Under the pieces are notes generated by a model that was not told the DNA's origin, ran no database searches, and saw only the letters and a list, made by a program, of their open reading frames with translations. A stretch of 64,000 nucleotides of DNA from Adineta steineri (Eukaryota; Rotifera; Eurotatoria; Adinetida; Adinetidae), in NCBI GenBank assembly GCA_905250115.1, contig CAJNOI010000009.1, positions 568,221-632,220 of the forward strand, read 5' to 3'. The position numbers and the translations under genes are program-made. This document shows, piece by piece, positions 27,611-39,297 of the stretch. Each line of letters starts with the position of its first letter. Within the stretch, counting starts at the first letter, position 1.

Positions 27611-29702
27611 TTTATTGACGATTGAAAATACTAATGATTATTATAGATTAATAAAAATCAATACAAATTTGAACTTACATATAGAAAAACTGGCATTGGT
27701 TTTGTTGTTTGTTAATCAAATGATAGTTGCGATGAATTGTTATGGTCATATTTATAGCACGTAACTACTAATATTTATGATTATTATAATAATTTGGACA
27801 ATTAGGAGGGGCGAAAAAAAGGCCTTCAATATAATCGATTGTGTATGTTGTTTTCTCTTTAGTTAATATACAGTATGCCGCAAGGGTGCAATAAATAAAT
27901 GAAACGTACTTTTGTATGCATGCACATTCTTTCAACATCTCTTTCTAACTATCTATCATTTGTTAGAGCTATTAGTATATACTCTAGGCTATTAGGCAGT
28001 TACTTCTCTTTATTAGATATGTTTCAGTACAAATATATGAAAGCGAAAGCATGATGATTTGACCAATTAGACTTACGTGAGCGTTTATGTGTGTGAGAGA
28101 ATGATTGAATGATTGTTGGTACTATTTGATTACTTGTCAGTTCATTTTGTATTCTATTATTCATTCTAACATCAACAAAATGAGAATGAGAAAGACAAAC
28201 TTAATGGGATGACACAAGCATATATATATATAGATGATGTTCAAGTCGGATGATTATATTCAAAAAAAAAACTATATGACATTTTCTAGGATGAATATAA
28301 TAGTCACATTTCATTAAAAAATACTAGGGCTTAGTTTTTTTTTTATATTCTTTGGGCAATACATATAGATGTCTAATAGCTCTAGAACATTATTACTGAT
28401 TCCTTTTCTTTTCAATTATCCATTAGGTAGGTGGAGAAAATGAAAGAAGTCGAAGCATTACAGTACCATCAAAATGGTCAAATAATTTTTATGCTCTCGT
28501 TTAATCTTTTCTTTCTGTTGTGAAGCTATAGATGACAAGTGTCTGCTTTCTTCTATATATGTCTTACTAATTGTTGAAAGAAGTGAAATAAAAAAAAACG
28601 AACAAATTACAAAGGACAACATACCATTAAATTGAAAATTTGCTATATCAAAGCATTCGATCAAGTGCAGACTTGATTCGATGTTCAATTGAATTGAATA
28701 CAGTCAATATTCGTACTGTTTCATCATGATATAATTTGTATGTACATATAAAAGTTAAGAGAACAGCAAGATGAAAAAGACTTCAACAGGACTCTCGAAA
28801 TTTTTTTTTCTATATGAATTTGGTGATAGAGAAAAAAAACATAGAGATTCAATCAATAGAAAATGAGAAAAAGAAAGTGAACATTTTCTTCTCTCGTGAT
28901 AATATAAAACATTCACTTCATCTCAATTAGAAGTATATAGCACAAAAAATTGATCATTTAGATAGATTATTGTCATGTATATAGGATATCATTAGGTTGA
29001 TTCTACTTTCATACGACTTGTCAAATGTCGATGTGTTTCATCGGAAATTTAAGAAGAGTATAGCTTCAATCATTTCTTTTTTTCTTTTTTTGGTTAAATA
29101 AGAACGAGAAGAAAATGATTAATATATAAATTATTTATGAACTTTCCTTAGAACGACGATGATGACGTTATTGTCTCAGTAACACTATAATTAAAGAAAG
29201 CGTGCTATTTAAAAATTTTCTTGCTTTCACTGACCAAATGATCGTGTACTAAATACTTTATAATACTTCTTCAATTTTTAACTATTGATTGGCTATTTTA
29301 ATCGACTGATAGAAAAAGATAATTAAAACAGATAATATTTCTAAAACACTGTCATGTCAGTTTGTGATAGTTGACTTTTAAAAAATCAGAAATATCCTCT
29401 AAAGAGTAAGAAAATGATTGACATGTTCATAGTAGAGATTATTTTATTCAAACATAATAGAACAATATTTTGTTATACAAAGAACTAATTCTTTTGATCA
29501 TAATGTTCATCATCCCATATACTAATACAATACATGATTAATCATAAATACAAAGAATGTCAATACACTGATAATGATCGTGATAGTAGATTGCTTTAAT
29601 CTTTTTTTTCTCTTTCTTTCTACTAAGATACATCAGTTATTTGAAATAAAATACTTGCATTCATATTCGTTGAAGAAAAATAACTTATGACGCAATAAAT
29701 AA
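27611..29702. other. Long intergenic stretch, no gene recognised
   Basis: 2.1 kb upstream of the neprilysin-like gene. AT-rich with poly-A/T runs; only chance reading frames. The element at 29703-29945 begins at its right edge, flanked by the target duplication at 29693-29702. Confidence 0.45.
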
Positions 29703-29945
29703 GGATACAAATTAAATGGCCAGTTTTTTATTCAAAATGATCAGTAAAAGCGATCAGTAGTTTTATTGTGAATTATCAGTAAAAAATTTAAACCGGGTGT
29801 GGATGGATAAGAGATGGACAGTCACATCCACAGGCACATTCACACCCACACCCTCAAGATTATTTACTGCTCAGAAAGGATATATTTACTGATTAAAAAT
29901 ACTGATTACGCTATAAGAAAAACAACTGATCATTTAATTCGTACC
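29703..29945. mobile_element. Miniature inverted-repeat element with 10-bp target duplication
   Basis: The left end GGATACAAATTAAATGGCCA and the reverse complement of the right end, GGTACGAATTAAATGATCA, match over about 25 bp with one gap and a few substitutions. Both continue into CAGTT plus a T-run. The ten bases CAATAAATAA occur directly outside both ends (29693-29702 and 29946-29955) as a perfect direct repeat, the hallmark of transposon insertion. The 243-bp interior codes for nothing. It holds repeated ATCAGTAAA-type words near both ends and a central G/T-rich tract (GGGTGTGG on one arm, CACACCCACACCC on the other). A 10-bp duplication is closest to Mutator-like elements, but the superfamily is not assigned. 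Confidence 0.7.
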
Positions 29946-30057
29946 CAATAAATAATACTTATAATCATCACTTTTACTCTAGTTTTTATGTTCGAAAGAT
30001 TAATAGTTATAGATCTGTCGTTCAATCATTTTATTTATGAAAGTTAAAAGTAATCCA

Positions 30058-30931
30058 TCAAGTTTTTTTCAAAATTCTTGTACTTCCATGTAAAATAAAT
30101 GCTTCATCATCCATTGATGATGATGTTAAAAGTTGTCTTGCATTTTCACTAACACCTTGAATAATAAATACTTGACAATTATCTATTTTATTAACAATAT
30201 CACTAGCAATCATGACTTTATTCTGCATTGATCCTGTTACATCAATACTTGTCGATTGTTGTTTAAGTTCATCAACTTTATTTTCACCAATATAAAATTC
30301 TTCTATAACATTTCCATTTGATTGAAGAATACCTGGTACTGATGTTAAAAAAATACATTGACGTGGATGAAAATGTTCGGCTAATTTTAATAAAAGATCA
30401 TCACCACTAAATATTCTCCAATGTTTTGTTTTATCTAATAAAACATCACCATGTAAAAGTGGAACATAACCATTTGAAAGAAGTATTTCTAAACGTTGAC
30501 AAAGATGTTTATAAGTTTCATCAATTAATTCAAATTGATCAGATATAAGAAAATCAAATGGTGATATACCAACAACTGGTATTTGTGCACGAAGAAATGC
30601 ATCTAATAAATATTTTTGTAAATGTCCTAATGATCTACGAGTATCACAAACACCTAATCGACATTTTTCATAATCATCTGTAGTTATATAACCTTCATTT
30701 AATCGGAATTCTTTAGCTTGATGATGACTAAAAACAATTAATAAAAATTCTTTTATATACAATTTCTATTACGACATACCCAAATGAACCAGCACCATGA
30801 ATTAAAATTAAATTTTTATAATTATTTTTAAATAAATCGACGATAAAATCGATATTTGATAATTTAACATGTTCAAATTGACTTTTATCTGTTATTGATG
30901 CACCTCCTATTTTTATTATACGTGTTACCAT
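30058..30931 (-). CDS. IPK: Isopentenyl phosphate kinase
   Basis: Two exons on the minus strand (30780-30931, 30058-30727) encode 273 residues of the amino acid kinase fold. Diagnostic blocks are IIKIGGASITDKS at the N-terminus, LILIHGAGSFGHHQAKEF with the phosphate-binding His of the IPK family, VPLLHGDVLLD, the nucleotide region RIFSGDDLLLKLA, and DVTGSMQNKV. The HGAGSFGHH motif, split by the intron, separates IPK from glutamate, acetylglutamate and uridylate kinases. The enzyme phosphorylates isopentenyl phosphate with ATP to isopentenyl diphosphate. This is the last step of the archaeal-type mevalonate route and a salvage step in plants and scattered animals. Assigned from motifs, not by alignment. 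Confidence 0.88.
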
Positions 30932-31203
30932 ATAAAATTAAAAAATAAAACATATTTCTTTTATTAGATGTTAAATAGAATGATTCCGCATGTTTTTATA
31001 TTGCTTTAACTGTCGCTCTTACCATTTTGTTCTCTTGTAAAACTCAATTTATAACATTCGCTTTCTTATTGGACGCTTTAAAATACCGTTTAGAATGGAT
31101 GCATAGTCGTCATCGTGGTGTTGGCGTTACAATTGTCATATAAATTGGTTTTTTTGTTTTATTTCTTTCAAACAAAAGCAATATTTTATTTTAATTAATT
31201 TAG
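30932..31203. other. Divergent intergenic region
   Basis: Head-to-head spacer of about 270 bp between the IPK gene (-) and the TANGO1-like gene (+), so it probably serves as a shared promoter region. No TATA box recognised. Confidence 0.35.
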
Positions 31204-34200
31204 ATGAGGTTATACAATGTATTGTTACCGTGTTTTTTATTAATTTATTATGGTTATTGTCATGATTTGAATCATGTAGACCCAGTGATAATTAAACAAT
31301 CGGAATCGTCTAATAGTAAAACTATAGGTTAGTTGAATTCTTTGATTATTTATAAAAAAATTAAGTTAAATATATTTAGAAACTAATAATAATGATGCAA
31401 TTGAAGGACGTTTTCAAACTACACAGGATTTAAATAAACCATTAGTTTATGAATCTAATCAGCCTGTAAATGAACAACAAATACGCCATACAATTCCAGC
31501 TGTAGATATTTCATCACAAAATCAAGCACAAGTATTATCTTCAAATGATGCAACATCTCCTTTTACACCTGTGCAAACATTCACTCAACAACATTCAGTA
31601 GAAACACCATCAAGTAGTCCAACAATACAAAACATTCCAATATCGAATGATAATTCTAATATTAATAATGCACAAACCATAGATTCTATTCAACAACAAA
31701 AGTTCAAAGAAGATCCATTATCGATTCAAAAACGATCTCAACAACAACACCACCAAGAACAAATACAACCAGTATATGATCATATTCCAATTTCTTCAAC
31801 TACTCAACAACAACAAGAACGAGTACAGCCAATATCTGATCACATTCCAGTTTCTTCAACTATACCACGAAATGANNNNNNNNNNACACCACCAAATGAA
31901 CAAGTACAACGGGCATCTGATCACATTCCAGTTTCTTCAGCTATACCACGAAATGAACAGGCACAACCAGTATATGATCACATTCCAGTGTCTTCAACTA
32001 CACCACCAAATGAACAAGTACAACCAATATCTACTCATATTCCAGTTTCTTCAACTACACAAGAACAAGTGCAACCAATATCTAATCACATACCGGTTTC
32101 TTCAACTACACAGCAACCGGTTTCTAATATAATACAAAATAGTAATTTACCTGATGTAAAATCAGATCAATTTTCGCAAGTTCCGTTAAATTCGGTACAT
32201 GATACTACAACAGTACCAAATGAATCTCACATTTCAGTAACTACACCATCACCAGGTTTACGTTCAACTCTATCACATATACATGGACATCGTCGACAAG
32301 TTCAGATTCAATCTGATGATCTTACAAAGAAAGGTAAAACTAAACATTGAAAATAATTAATTTTTCTTCTTCTTCTTCTTCTATTAGATGCTAGTCATTC
32401 TATCGATGAACATCCTCAGCCATCAAAATTAGCAGAAGAACAACAACATGTCGAAATATCTCAAAAATCCGAAACAAATCCTAATATCGAAAATAATAAT
32501 ATAAAACAAACAAATGAACAAATTTTGAAAGCTAATAATGATATCGATTTACCTCGTCAAGTACGTGTTCATCCTCCCGCACGTATTTTAAATCAACAAG
32601 ATACATTAAATGTATTATCAACAAAAGAAGATTCAAATTTAATATTAGATAAAGAAATTGAGAATATTACAACTGCTACTCCTATTTTAATGAATGATAC
32701 AACTACACATTTACCACGTATACATGAAAATGATGAGAAAGAATTAATTAATAATTCTCAAACATATCAGTATCTTAATGAAACTGAATTAAAACCATTA
32801 ACAAATAAGAGTCGACAAATATGTTGGCAATTACCTAAAAAATTCGATCCAAGTATTGAATTATTAGAAAATGAAATTTTTCGTTTTATTAATATTGTAT
32901 GTATCGTTTGTTTATTATTCAATAATACTATTTTTTTGTTTTGTTTTTAGTTACCGGAATTTGTTCAAACAATTTTCTTTGAACCTATTGATGATCGTGA
33001 AGTTTTAATGAATACAGTGTGGTTAGGTTCAGTTGGTACAATGTTTGTTTTAATTAGTTTTTTCTTTCTTTCAATGGGTACAAAACGTTTAAAACAAAGT
33101 AAAAGTGAAAAAGAAATTCGTGCACGTTGTCAACAACTTCAACAATATAATAATCAAATTGATCTTGAACGTGCAACATTTGAACGACAAAACCAAAAGT
33201 ATGAAAAACAAAAAGAAAAAATAGTTTATCATTCATTTATTTTTTTATTTAGATTATCAGATGAAATCGATGAATTAAAAAATATACCTGTACGTGATAC
33301 AGATGAAGATATTTTTGCATTACGTGAAGAATGTAGTCGATTTCATGAAGATTTAAAACTTGTACGAATTGAACGTGATACTTTACAACAAAATATTGAT
33401 TATAAACAAAGTCTTATACAAAAACATGAATATGATATGCAAAAACAAGTGGAAATAGTAGCATCTTTAAATAATGATGTAAGATTTATTGGCAACAGTC
33501 GAGAATGTCCTTTTTAAAATATCCTTGGCTTTTGGTCTTCAGACATAAGGTCCCCAGGTTTTTTGATTTTTAAAAACATGTCCGCTAAAAAATTCTTTCA
33601 TCTACAAAAAAATATTCTTTGAACTAATGTATTATGTTTGTGTGCGTATGATGATTTGAATATGGATGGTGGCTGTGCGTGTAGGCGTGGGTGTGAGTTT
33701 GAGTGTGGAATGAATAGAATACCCTCACCTACACCCACCCACCCACCCTCAAGACTTGAATTCCTGCAAAGACTCTTTAGTTTCGTAATGCTATGACATA
33801 AAAGGAACCCCCAACTCGAAGTACCCATTTTTCTTTCTAATATTATGTGAGGGTGTCGGCGGGTATGAGTATCGGTATACTGTTTCATCTAACCCACACC
33901 CGATATGCTCTTTGATCTGGCTCTCGTGGAACCCACACCGCCATCAATCGTCACATATTTAGGCTAGTTTTACAGTTGGTATTAAGCAGTTAAAGTACTA
34001 CACCTTTATTTTTACGCTTATCTTGAATGCGTGATTAAAACGTATGAAGAGAAATATTTGTCAGTGTTGATGATTTTCATTTTATAAAACTTTAGATCGC
34101 TCAATTAAAACAAGAATTAGAAAAAGAACGAGTAACTGTAGGTCGATTACAATCTACTGATCTTTCATTAGAACGTTTTGAAAAAACACAAGAAGTAATT

Positions 34201-36022
34201 CAAGAACTTAGATCTGAAATAACTCAATTAAAACAAGAAAAATTTGCTCAAAAAGATCAGTTACATGAAATACAAGATCATGCTAATCAATTAGATATTG
34301 AAAATAATCAATTAACAATTCGAATGAAACAATTAAAAGTTTTACTTGAACAACGTGAACAAACAATAAAACATATTCAAGAAAAAATTACTAATGAAGA
34401 ACCACAAGGTATAATTTAAATATATATATTTTTTTTTCTTTTTCAAATTATTTTTTTATTTATAGAATTTGAAGAATTACTTTCTATAATTAAAGAAAAT
34501 TCTTCAAATAATAATCAACAACTTTTATCAACAATTGATAATGATTGTGAAAAATCTAATCAACATATTCGTGATTTACATAAAGAAGTTGATGAAAAAA
34601 CTGCTCAAATAAAAGAATTTGATGTATTATTAAAACAAGAAAGAGATCGTTGTAGAGAAATAGAAACTAAACTTAAAGTTGTCTTAGAATTACGTGAACG
34701 TGATGCTCATTTACATATACGTCAATTAGGACAAACAGATGCTGAATTACGTAAAGCAAGAACAGATACTGAACGTGTTCGTATTTTACAACAACAATTA
34801 GAACTTAAACAGTAAAATATCTAATTGAATTACAACTTAGAAGAAAAAAACATAATTCATTTTTTTTAGACAACAATTAGATGATGTACAAAAAGTTCTA
34901 TCAACTGAACAAATTAAATTTAATGATGAATGTAGTAAACTACAACATGAAACACATGAAAGATGGGTAGAACTTAAACGTTTATCACGGGAACTTGAAC
35001 TTTCGAAGCAAGAATGTGAAGGTTTAAGAAAACAGTATGTTTTATTTTTAAAAATTATTTTTCGGTAAATATTTCTTTCTTAATTTATAGAATTACAAAA
35101 TATGCAAACAGTGAACGTTCTTCTCAGGAAAAGTCTATGATTAAACCAGTTCCTCAACATTATGGAAATAATGGTAAGAGAAACATAATCAATTAATTAA
35201 GTATTGAATTATTTTTATTTATTTTTGATGAATTAGAAACAAATGGTAATTCACCAAATTCTTATCAACAAGGAGACAAGTAATAACAATTATTATTTGT
35301 ACAAAATATTAAGTGAAATTTTCTTATAGTTTTAGACCTATTGATCATCAACGTAATGACTCCGGTACTTTGAGTCCTGTTGACATGTTTATGTCTAGTA
35401 AATTATTTTTCTAAATAAATTATTCGCTCATAAAGCATATTTTCATTTAGGACCACCACCACCTTTTATGGGTTTCCCTCGACCTCCATTTTTTCCACCA
35501 TCTTTTATGTCTGGTCCACCACCTAATGCATTCATAATGCATCCAAGATTTCCAATGCCAACTACTAGTCCACATGGAATGATATCACCACTTTCACATT
35601 TAATGATTAATAGTAATGATACAAATAATTCTGAGATTACTGATTCATCAAATGTAACACCTAATTCAACAAGTTATGAAACACACTCGAATGGAGGAAT
35701 TTTATCACCTGTACCTGAGAGTAAGTCTTCTTTTTGTTTTCACATAAAAAAAATAACAATAACTAATTATTATTATTTTTATTTTTCTAGATGAAAAAAA
35801 AGTAAAAACAAAAAAAACAAAAAAATCAACAAAAAAGAAAACAGAAACATCAATAGGAAAAGAAGACGTATGATAATTTTTTATTTTAAAAATCGTTTTA
35901 ATACTCATATCGTGATTTTTATTTTTCTTGTTGAACATAAATATTGTTATTTATATTTCATTTGTTTCCTTTTTATTGGGTTTTATGTGAACAGATACTT
36001 ATTCTTATTCTGTATGATTTAA
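31204..36022 (+). CDS. TANGO1/cTAGE5 (MIA3/MIA2)-like ER exit site protein
   Basis: Exons: 31204-31327, 31380-32333, 32388-32896, 32951-33198, 33253-33478, 34096-34408, 34466-34811, 34870-35034, 35091-35173, 35237-35279, 35330-35397, 35451-35720 and a last one from 35790. The 3' end is uncertain: stop at 36020-36022, or at 36015-36017 if 35868-35994 is removed as an intron. Order: signal peptide (MRLYNVLLPCFLLIYYGYC), a long disordered luminal part with six or more HIPVSST repeats, a membrane helix (VGTMFVLISFFFLSM), ~500 residues of coiled coil, then a Pro-rich domain (PPPPFMGFPRPPFFPPSFM). This is the MIA2/MIA3 layout; the family recruits COPII coats and exports bulky cargo at ER exit sites. 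No luminal SH3-like domain was found. A gap of 10 Ns (31876-31885) lies in the repeats; the frame reads across it. Confidence 0.75.
31756..32110 (+). repeat. In-frame tandem repeats in the luminal domain
   Basis: Six or more imperfect copies of a roughly 55-70-bp unit encoding (N)EQVQPISDHIPVSST, interrupted by the N gap at 31876-31885. Copies are in frame and differ mostly at the start of the unit. The gap probably marks a repeat collapse in assembly, so the true copy number is unknown. Confidence 0.8.
31876..31885. other. Assembly gap (10 N) inside a coding tandem repeat
   Basis: Ten undetermined bases within the HIPVSST repeats of the TANGO1-like gene. The uniform size suggests a placeholder rather than a measured length. 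Confidence 0.95.
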
Positions 36023-36980
36023 ATGAAAAAAAACGGCAAGATATTATAGTATTTTATTGTGCGTATGTGTGTACTTTCTCAAACATAAACGTTTTTTTTT
36101 GTTATGAAAAGTAAAAAACTGTTATTTTATTTGTTAACAGTCAATTTTCTTTTTCTGTTGCTTATATATATATATACATTTATCAAGAAATAAAATGATA
36201 AAAAAAAGGGTATAAAGGTAAAATAATAAAAAGTATGAAAATTAATTTTTACTGCATAATATAAAGATACATAGGATGATCAAAAAGTCATTTTACCTCA
36301 TTCCTAAGGTATTATTTACTTCGAAACCATAGGTACAAAATTGATCTTCTTGGTTATTATTTCTGTTCATTTGTAAACGATATTGGCTATCTAGACTATC
36401 GTGAGTCTTTCATCAACATCATGAGTATCAAAATTCACCCTATACTTATTATCGCTCACTTGACTCTACTCACTTAAAAGTAGATAGTAACGTTACTATA
36501 TCTCTTGTGTTTAGAAGTTGGAATATCTTCTTGTTTCTGACACTACCACGAATTAATGTCGTTCGAAAGACGACTTTCACTTCTGGACCGAATCTTTGAT
36601 AGTAACTTAGATTCAATACCGTAAGGATTGACATGAGGCTTTTGACCATATAGCATCTGGCTACCACCTGAAAATCTTTTCAATTTCCATAGAGTTCAAA
36701 ACATTACGACTATGTTTATACAAAAGCATACGAGTAATCCATATAATTCAATGAAAACAATGTTTCATTTTTCGAATGTGCAAATCGAAATGTTGGGAAG
36801 GCGATATCAAAATTCCGGGTGAACCAATCGAAAGTACAAAAGTTCTTTCCTTTTCTAAGTTTAGTTGTTAACAGAGGCACTAAACTCACTTGTTTTATAT
36901 TTATTTTTATCTCATAACATTCGAGATAAGAATTCGATAAGTAACTTTATCAGTTTATTCTTCTTGTCACTTTGATATTC
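36023..36980. other. Intergenic, no gene seen
   Basis: AT-rich spacer before the ART-TPR gene. The word GGATGATCAAAAAGTCATTTTACC near 36274 loosely resembles a mariner-type terminal repeat, but I found no partner end and no transposase remnant. Confidence 0.35.
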
Positions 36981-38971
36981 ATGGGGGCATCTCATAAAAA
37001 ACATGTTGACGATGATTCTAATCTTGAAATATATTCAATTATTTGGCTTATTCCGCCATGTTATAATTCTGAAGATGTTTATAAAATTCAACAACGACTT
37101 CGAATATCGATAAATTATCTGAAAATTTTTGAAGATAATATACAATGTGAAGAATATATTCGATCTGTTAGTTCAGAAGATCGACTTATATTAATAGTTA
37201 ATGATCAATTTGCTCGACAATTAGTTCCTCGAATTGAACAACTTCGACAAGTGCATTCAATTTATATACATTATTTAGATAAAAATATAAATCAACAATG
37301 GTTTGAACAATTTTCTAAAGTAAATCAATCTTTATTTCAATATTTTAATCTTCATTAAATATGTATATGTACTAGATAAAAAGTCTGAGCGACAAATTAG
37401 ATATAGTTGTAACACGAATTCAATCTGATCATAAAATTGATGACACATTTCCATTAATTATTTATAATCCACATGAATTTAATTCTCATTTTATTTTTTC
37501 ACAATTATTATTTGATTGTCTTATTCATATGAATTCAAATAATAAAAATGAATTTATTTCATTATGTAAAAATAAATATAAAGATAATGAAAATGAATTA
37601 AATATTATAGATGAATTTGAACAAAATTATTCTGTAAATCAAGCTTTATTATGGTATACAAGAAAATCATTTATTTATCGAATATTAAATAAAGCACTTC
37701 GAATACACAATATTGATTTATTATTTATGTTAAGATTTTTCATTCAAGATATCTATTATCAGATAGAACAATATAAATGTTTACATCCAATTCGTGTTTA
37801 TCGTAGTCATTTAATGTCTTATGATGAACTTCAATTATTTCAAAATTCAATTGGACAATTTATTTCAATCAATGCATTTCTTTCTACACGTCTTGATTAT
37901 GGTTTAGAATTATTTTATCTTTATGAATCAAATGATTTTGAACGTGTTCTATTTGAAATCGATGCTGATCCTCGATTGAATGATATAAAATTTTCTAGAA
38001 ATATTAAATTTCATAGTTATTTTCAAGAAAATGATGAAATTATTTTTCTATTAGGAACGATATTTCAACTTGACAATATTTATCTTAATGATGATGGTAT
38101 ATGGATAATACGGTTAAAATTATGTTCACAAAATAATTCTCAGTTAAAATCAATTTTTCATATTCTAACAAATGAATATGATTATCATCAAAAAACAAAT
38201 CTATTCTCATTTGGTCAATTACTTCTTAAACAAACTCATTTAGATGATGCAGAAAAATATTATCTTCGTTTATTAAATGAATTTTCTGATCAATCTGAAA
38301 ATATTATTCAGTGTTATAATATATTAGGCAATCTTACAAAAAATAAAGGTGATTATGAATTAAGTATTCAATGGTTTAAAAAAGCAATTCAAATAAGTAC
38401 AATAGAAAATCAAAATTTAATCGAAAATTATAATATTATTGGAGATCTCTATATAAAAATAGATGATCCTAAACGAGCTATTGAATATTATAATAGAACA
38501 TTGATTCTATTGATAAAAATATTTAATGAAGATCATCCAGAATTAGTTGTATGTTTAAATAATATAGCTATTGCTTATAAAAATGAAAAAAAATATCATA
38601 AAGCACTTGAATATCATGAAAAGGCGTTAACAATACTTGAAAAACATCCATTAATCCATCAATCGGATATAGCAATATTACATAATTATATTGGTATTAT
38701 TCAAAGACATCTTGGTTATTTTAATCTTGCATTAGAACATTATCAATATGCATTAGAAATTTGTAAATATTCTTTTTCATCATCATACATAGATATTGCT
38801 AAAACATTGAAAAATATGGGTATTGTCTATGAAGATAAAAATGAACTAGAACAATCATTGTTATGTTTGAAAAAAGCAGCTACAATTTATCAAGATATTC
38901 TATCGCCAATACATCCAGATATGATAGAAATTGAAGAGAAAATTCAATATATTTTAGTTCAATTGAAATAA
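36981..38971 (+). CDS. ADP-ribosyltransferase with C-terminal TPR repeats
   Basis: Two exons (36981-37319, 37376-38971; a 56-bp intron) give 644 residues. The first ~115 residues, with RLILIVNDQFARQLVPRIEQL, form the N-terminal domain typical of bdelloid ART-TPR proteins. The NAD:arginine ADP-ribosyltransferase domain follows, with R256 in VYRSHLM, S283 in NAFLSTRLD and catalytic E334 in ENDEIIF. The first Glu of the usual ExE pair is Asn332, which may alter acceptor specificity. From ~residue 350 come five or six kinesin-light-chain-like TPRs (GDYELSIQWFKKAIQI, PKRAIEYYNRTLILL, KKYHKALEYHEKALTIL, GYFNLALEHYQYALEI). The start ATG at 36981 (MGASHKKH) would allow N-myristoylation after Met removal. 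The family is expanded in bdelloids; its substrates are unknown. Confidence 0.88.
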
Positions 38972-39297
38972 TATGAAATTTTTATTTAATAGTTATTTTT
39001 AGGATAATAAATTTGAATTAAATTATTTGATAGAAGTAAAGTCAAGATATTTATATATTTTCCTGTACGTATTCTCTATGTTCCATCGAGTAGATTCGTA
39101 AGCAATTATTTCTTTTGCATAAAAACTTGTTTTTCTAATCAAAATCATATTGAATTATAATGCAGAACGTATAAAAAAATCATTGCCGTGATGACAAGGT
39201 TGTAATGACTATTAGAGAGTAAGCTAACGTGTAAATGTTTACATGAAGAAATAGAATATACAAACACGTGTATGTAGGTGATCAGTGAAAGTATAAT
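38972..39297. other. Short intergenic spacer
   Basis: About 330 bp between two same-strand genes; AT-rich with no distinct element. Presumably contains the promoter for the membrane protein at 39298. Confidence 0.35.

Noticed and set aside
35721..35794. Read-through of the last TANGO1-like intron as a C-terminal tail
   Set aside because: Strong GTAAGT donor and TTTCTAG acceptor indicate splicing; the read-through tail is merely Tyr/Phe-rich intron sequence.
35790..35873. TANGO1-like gene ending at the TGA at 35871
   Set aside because: With the phase carried from the previous exon, this TGA is out of frame; the frame continues, so the end is given as uncertain.
36262..36300. Possible mariner terminal repeat (GGATGATCAAAAAGTCATTTTACC)
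   Set aside because: No matching inverted end and no transposase remnant within the spacer; a single short match in AT-rich DNA is weak.
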